From Candida dubliniensis CD36 (Eukaryota > Ascomycota > Pichiomycetes > Serinales > Debaryomycetaceae), in assembly GCF_000026945.1 (NCBI RefSeq), contig NC_012861.1, positions 930,001 to 994,000 of the forward strand: 64,000 bases of DNA. The letters are read 5' to 3'. The notes beneath the pieces were generated by a model. That model ran no database searches, had not been told where the DNA came from, and saw nothing but the letters and a program-made list of their open reading frames with translations. This document shows, one piece after another, positions 61,057-64,000 of this stretch (positions are counted from its first letter, which is position 1; every line of letters begins with the position of its first letter). Made by a program: the position numbers and the translations under genes.

Positions 61057-62082
61057 CTAATCACCACGTAAGGCACGTTTAACTGCTGGTCTTTGCATCA
61101 TATGTTTAGTCCATTTATAAACTTCAGGGAATTCAACTTTTAAATTAATACCAATTCTATCAACGACATTATTCCAAGGAACAAATGATAAATCAGCCAC
61201 AGTAGTTCTATCCCCTACAAGCCATACTGGATGATCGAAAAATCTTGATTGAGATAATGGAGTAGTACCAGCACTATAGGCCGCAGCATTTTCAACATCA
61301 AGATCCATAATTAATGCTTCTCTTCTTTCAGCTAATGCCATTTCAATAACTCCATAAACTCTTCGAACTTCATCAGTATATCTTTCTACAGCACTTGGTA
61401 CCGGACAAGAATGGAAATATCTAAAATGTAATGCTTGACCAATCATTGGTGCATGACCAGAAGTTTGGAAAAATAACCATGAAGAAATTTGACTTTGTTC
61501 AATTAAATTATTTGACCATAATGAACATTCACCATTTTCTTTTAAATATTTGGTTACTAAATATAAAGTAATTGCTCCAGATTCCCATATAGATGTATTA
61601 TCATTATAATGATCAATTAATGCTGGTACTCTAGCATTAGGATTTATAGTAACAAATTCAGGAGTTCTTTGTTCTCCATTATTAAAATCCAAAAAAAATG
61701 TATTAAAAGGTAAATTTAATTCTGATAATATTATAGCAACTTTAAATCCATTAGGTGCTGATCGATGAGAAAATAATGTGAATCCTTCAGTAGGTTGATT
61801 TTGGAAAAATTGAGTAATTCTTGATTGTTGTTGTTGAGTAGAAGCTTCTTGATGTAATTGTTGTTGTAATAAATTCAAATTAACTTCATTTTGTTGTTGA
61901 TCAGTTAATGAAACTGATTTTAATCCTGCTGATAAATTGGAAATGGTATGTGTGTTGTTGTTATTACTATTATTATTCACATTCTGATTGTTAGTGTTAT
62001 TGTTATTGCTATTGTTATTATTACTGGGGTTGTTGTTATTGTCATTCATGGTTTGCTGTACACGTTGATCAATGGACATCAT
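61057..62082 (-). CDS. URE2: Ure2, GST-like regulator of nitrogen catabolite repression
   Basis: The 341-residue protein is Ure2. In yeasts it holds GATA activators such as Gln3 in the cytoplasm when good nitrogen is present. Residues 9-44 are very Asn-rich, the position of the prion-forming region in S. cerevisiae Ure2; a second, Gln-rich stretch spans 62-87. The GST-like domain starts near 98 (GFTLFSHRSAPNGFKVAIILSELNLPF), with NPNARVPALIDH (148-159) and SIWESGAITLYL in the thioredoxin-like half. The helical half runs to the end, with WLVGDRTTVADLSFVPWNNVVDRIG and WTKHMMQRPAVKRAL. The start is MM at 62077-62082; either Met is possible. Length is close to yeast Ure2 (354). Confidence 0.95.
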   Translation of the reverse strand: MMSIDQRVQQTMNDNNNNPSNNNNSNNNNTNNQNVNNNSNNNNTHTISNLSAGLKSVSLTDQQQNEVNLNLLQQQLHQEASTQQQQSRITQFFQNQPTEGFTLFSHRSAPNGFKVAIILSELNLPFNTFFLDFNNGEQRTPEFVTINPNARVPALIDHYNDNTSIWESGAITLYLVTKYLKENGECSLWSNNLIEQSQISSWLFFQTSGHAPMIGQALHFRYFHSCPVPSAVERYTDEVRRVYGVIEMALAERREALIMDLDVENAAAYSAGTTPLSQSRFFDHPVWLVGDRTTVADLSFVPWNNVVDRIGINLKVEFPEVYKWTKHMMQRPAVKRALRGD

Positions 62083-62957
62083 ATAATTGTTGATAATTTG
62101 AAAATTAAAGAAAATGAAATGAGTTGTATCAAAAATTGTTGATTAGAATGTCAAAATCTATGAATTATATCAATGGAAGAATTAGAATGGTTTGCAAATA
62201 AATAAGTAAATGTGTAAATAAATAATTGAAAAGCAAACTCTTAATTGGAAAAAAATAATTAATCCTTGGGTAATTGATGGAATAATATGAATTGATTTAG
62301 TGGTGGTAGGTGGTAGGTAGTTGTGGATGAGTTTGTTTGTTTGATTTAAATTAAAAACGGCCCAAATTGATTGAATGATTGAATGAATGAATGAATGATT
62401 GAAAAGAAGAAAAAAAAAAATTTTAATGATTAAATTTTAAGAATTTAATTTTTGGGGAGAAATTCAAATTTTTTTTTTTTTTTTTAACAAACCATAAAAG
62501 AAGAAATAAAGAAAGAGATTATAAAAGATTAACTATATTATATATACAATCCAATTCTTTATTAAAGAACCCTTAATTAAATGGATTATAAAACAAGAAT
62601 AGTTGATAATATTTTAAATTGATATATCTGTTAAACCCAATATTATCATTGTCACGTGCCTCTTGCGTTGATTTTTTTTTATTGAATTGATTATCTTTGC
62701 AGCAAATGTACACGACCTTCTTCTGGTCTATACATTTATAGGATGAATGGGAACTTATTATTCATCGATTATCTTAATACATAATGCCTACTATGGTGTA
62801 AACTAAATTATAGAATAATTTTGATTCATTTCTACTTGAAAAAAAAACTATTCATAGTACAATAATTATTGAAAATAACAAACGATTAGTCTAGTCATCA
62901 TTCCAAAGTCTTTCTTCTTCTCCTTTTAACACTACTAGATTCTCCATCCAGAAGGAT
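62083..62957. other. Intergenic region upstream of URE2
   Basis: The region contains (GGTAGGT) copies near 62305-62320, (AATG)n near 62374-62396, A and T runs, and a TCACGTG site (62652-62658). The left part is the probable URE2 leader; the right part is the 3' flank of the LRR gene. Confidence 0.45.
62652..62658. promoter_or_regulatory. Cbf1-type E-box TCACGTG upstream of URE2
   Basis: TCACGTG about 575 bp before the URE2 start. It matches the Cbf1 core; use is uncertain at this distance. Confidence 0.35.
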
Positions 62958-64000
62958 TTATTCACTTCCATTGTAAAGATCGTCTGTTTTGGATCCTTTA
63001 ATGTAAGGGTCAAGGGATTCTGCCCTACAATGCAAACGAGAAGAACGTTTAGCAATTTCAACTAAAGTTGTATCAAATCCACTGAGATCTAATGAGAATC
63101 TTTTAATCGCTTTCAATGTCTTCCTGATATCGATAACACTAACATTCAAATTTCCCTTAGCGTTGACCCTGAGTTTGGCCCTCTTGTTCTTTTCATCCAA
63201 CATTGAAACCAAGAATGGTGAAATATAACGAAGGTTACAGTGACTTAAATCTAAAACCTCTAATGATGATATTGGCATTCTAACAGGATTTAATTCTCTC
63301 AACAAATTTCCTTGTAATGACAAATAACGCACATTTTCCAACTCTTCAAACGAATCTGGTAATTGTCGTATTCCCATATACAGTAAGGATAAATTCCTAA
63401 CACTAACGGGAAATAAACCAGCATCTAATGTTTTGACATTACCTATATGAATTTCAATTCTTTGAAGTCTAGATTCTTTCAAATTCAACAACTTTAATGT
63501 CTGATGATCAATATTTAAGTTTTTGAGGACCAAAATACTCAACATCAACGGCCACTTCACCATTTGGGTAAGAGAGTTCATTTTTCCCAGCTCGCTTGCA
63601 ATTAAATGCAAACCTGCAAGACTAGTTGGCAAATGACACATGAAATCTGAATTTACAAAAGTTAGGTATTTGGCAGTCAATATAAATTCTTCAACCATAT
63701 GAGGGATTCTAAAGTCACTTTCCAATGTTACTTTTGAAGTATGAATATTAACTTTCCGTAAATTCTCGCCCAAATGTCCGTCATTAAAAAAAATACCACG
63801 AAGATTTAAAACCTCTAAACTAGTGGGGAGTACCAAACTACTGAAATTAACATTTTGAAAGCCAGTGTTTTGAATTCTTAATACCTTCAAATTTGGAGGA
63901 AAGGTTAACAGTGAGTTGTCGGAACCTTCCAAACTTGGAATACGACATTCCAAGCATTGTAAGTTCTCTAGCTTCAGAAAGGAGTCTTCATTAAACAAAC
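62958..64000 (-). CDS. Leucine-rich-repeat family protein, C-terminal part (5' end outside the window)
   Basis: The frame runs 346 codons from the right edge to a TAA at 62958-62960 and is still open at the edge (the first codon seen is TTG, not a start), so the N-terminus is missing. The protein shows irregular leucine-rich repeats: FPPNLKVLRIQNTGF, LPTSLEVLNLRGIFF, LPTSLAGLHLIASEL, FPVSVRNLSLLYMGI, LENVRYLSLQGNLLRELNP, ISSLEVLDLSHCNLRYI. It has no visible signal peptide or transmembrane segment in this part. The pseudogene at 8490-9270 is a diverged copy of its C-terminal half, so it belongs to a small dispersed Candida family, possibly the expanded IFA family, which I cannot confirm. Function unknown; LRRs suggest protein binding. 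Confidence 0.75.
   Translation of the reverse strand, partial: LFNEDSFLKLENLQCLECRIPSLEGSDNSLLTFPPNLKVLRIQNTGFQNVNFSSLVLPTSLEVLNLRGIFFNDGHLGENLRKVNIHTSKVTLESDFRIPHMVEEFILTAKYLTFVNSDFMCHLPTSLAGLHLIASELGKMNSLTQMVKWPLMLSILVLKNLNIDHQTLKLLNLKESRLQRIEIHIGNVKTLDAGLFPVSVRNLSLLYMGIRQLPDSFEELENVRYLSLQGNLLRELNPVRMPISSLEVLDLSHCNLRYISPFLVSMLDEKNKRAKLRVNAKGNLNVSVIDIRKTLKAIKRFSLDLSGFDTTLVEIAKRSSRLHCRAESLDPYIKGSKTDDLYNGSE

Noticed and set aside
1..64000. CRISPR arrays, bacterial operons, riboswitches and tRNA genes
   Set aside because: The DNA is from a yeast nucleus; I saw no regularly spaced repeats, and a by-eye search for tRNA B-box sequences found none in a tRNA-like context.

Overview
This window is nuclear DNA from a budding yeast of the CTG clade, most likely Candida albicans or its close relative C. 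dubliniensis. The DNA is strongly AT-rich, leucine is almost always TTA or TTG, and CTG is rare, as expected where CTG is read as serine. Long Asn, Gln, Glu and Ser runs and many microsatellites are typical of Candida. The genes I recognise (LYS22, MOT1, RIM2, MED8, NDH51, a KTR2-like gene, ERG20, RPL17B, SWI3, YAK1, TPO5, URE2) form an order that fits my memory of C. albicans chromosome 1. I saw no intron, tRNA or rRNA. Translations here use the standard code, so each CTG-encoded Leu should be read as Ser.

Layout. Positions 1-7.9 kb hold the 3' end of an unrecognised low-complexity gene, translation factor eIF3m, folylpolyglutamate synthase (MET7, minus strand), a secreted Cys-rich protein with a Pir-type C-terminal domain, and a Pho80/Pcl-like cyclin. 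Around 8.5-9.3 kb lies a frameshifted pseudogene of a leucine-rich-repeat family; an uninterrupted paralogue runs off the right edge on the minus strand (62958-64000). Positions 10-25 kb hold homocitrate synthase, a zinc alcohol dehydrogenase, a CCDC124-type ribosome factor, the 1918-residue TBP remover Mot1, the mitochondrial carrier Rim2, a WBP11-like splicing factor and Mediator Med8. Positions 25-38 kb hold Gdt1, the complex I 51-kDa subunit, a Ktr mannosyltransferase, Ebp2, FPP synthase, Qcr8 and Rpl17. After a gene-free stretch of almost 5 kb come Swi3, Snu114, Rpb4, Yak1, Tim17, a Tpo5-like permease, Utp30, Ure2 and the partial LRR gene.

The genes are mainly housekeeping: transcription (MOT1, MED8, SWI3, RPB4), translation and ribosome assembly (eIF3m, RPL17, EBP2, UTP30, CCDC124), splicing (SNU114, WBP11-like), mitochondria (NDH51, QCR8, TIM17, RIM2), biosynthesis (LYS22, MET7, ERG20) and nutrient signalling (YAK1, URE2). 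They are independently transcribed, not an operon.

The most notable non-coding features are a 486-bp solo-LTR-like element with perfect 10-bp terminal inverted repeats and a 5-bp target duplication upstream of QCR8, a Tbf1-type palindrome upstream of RPL17, a perfect 14-bp inverted repeat inside the start of the SWI3 coding region, a cluster of CCAAT boxes upstream of NDH51, and the gene desert between RPL17 and SWI3. I found no clearly new multi-gene system.
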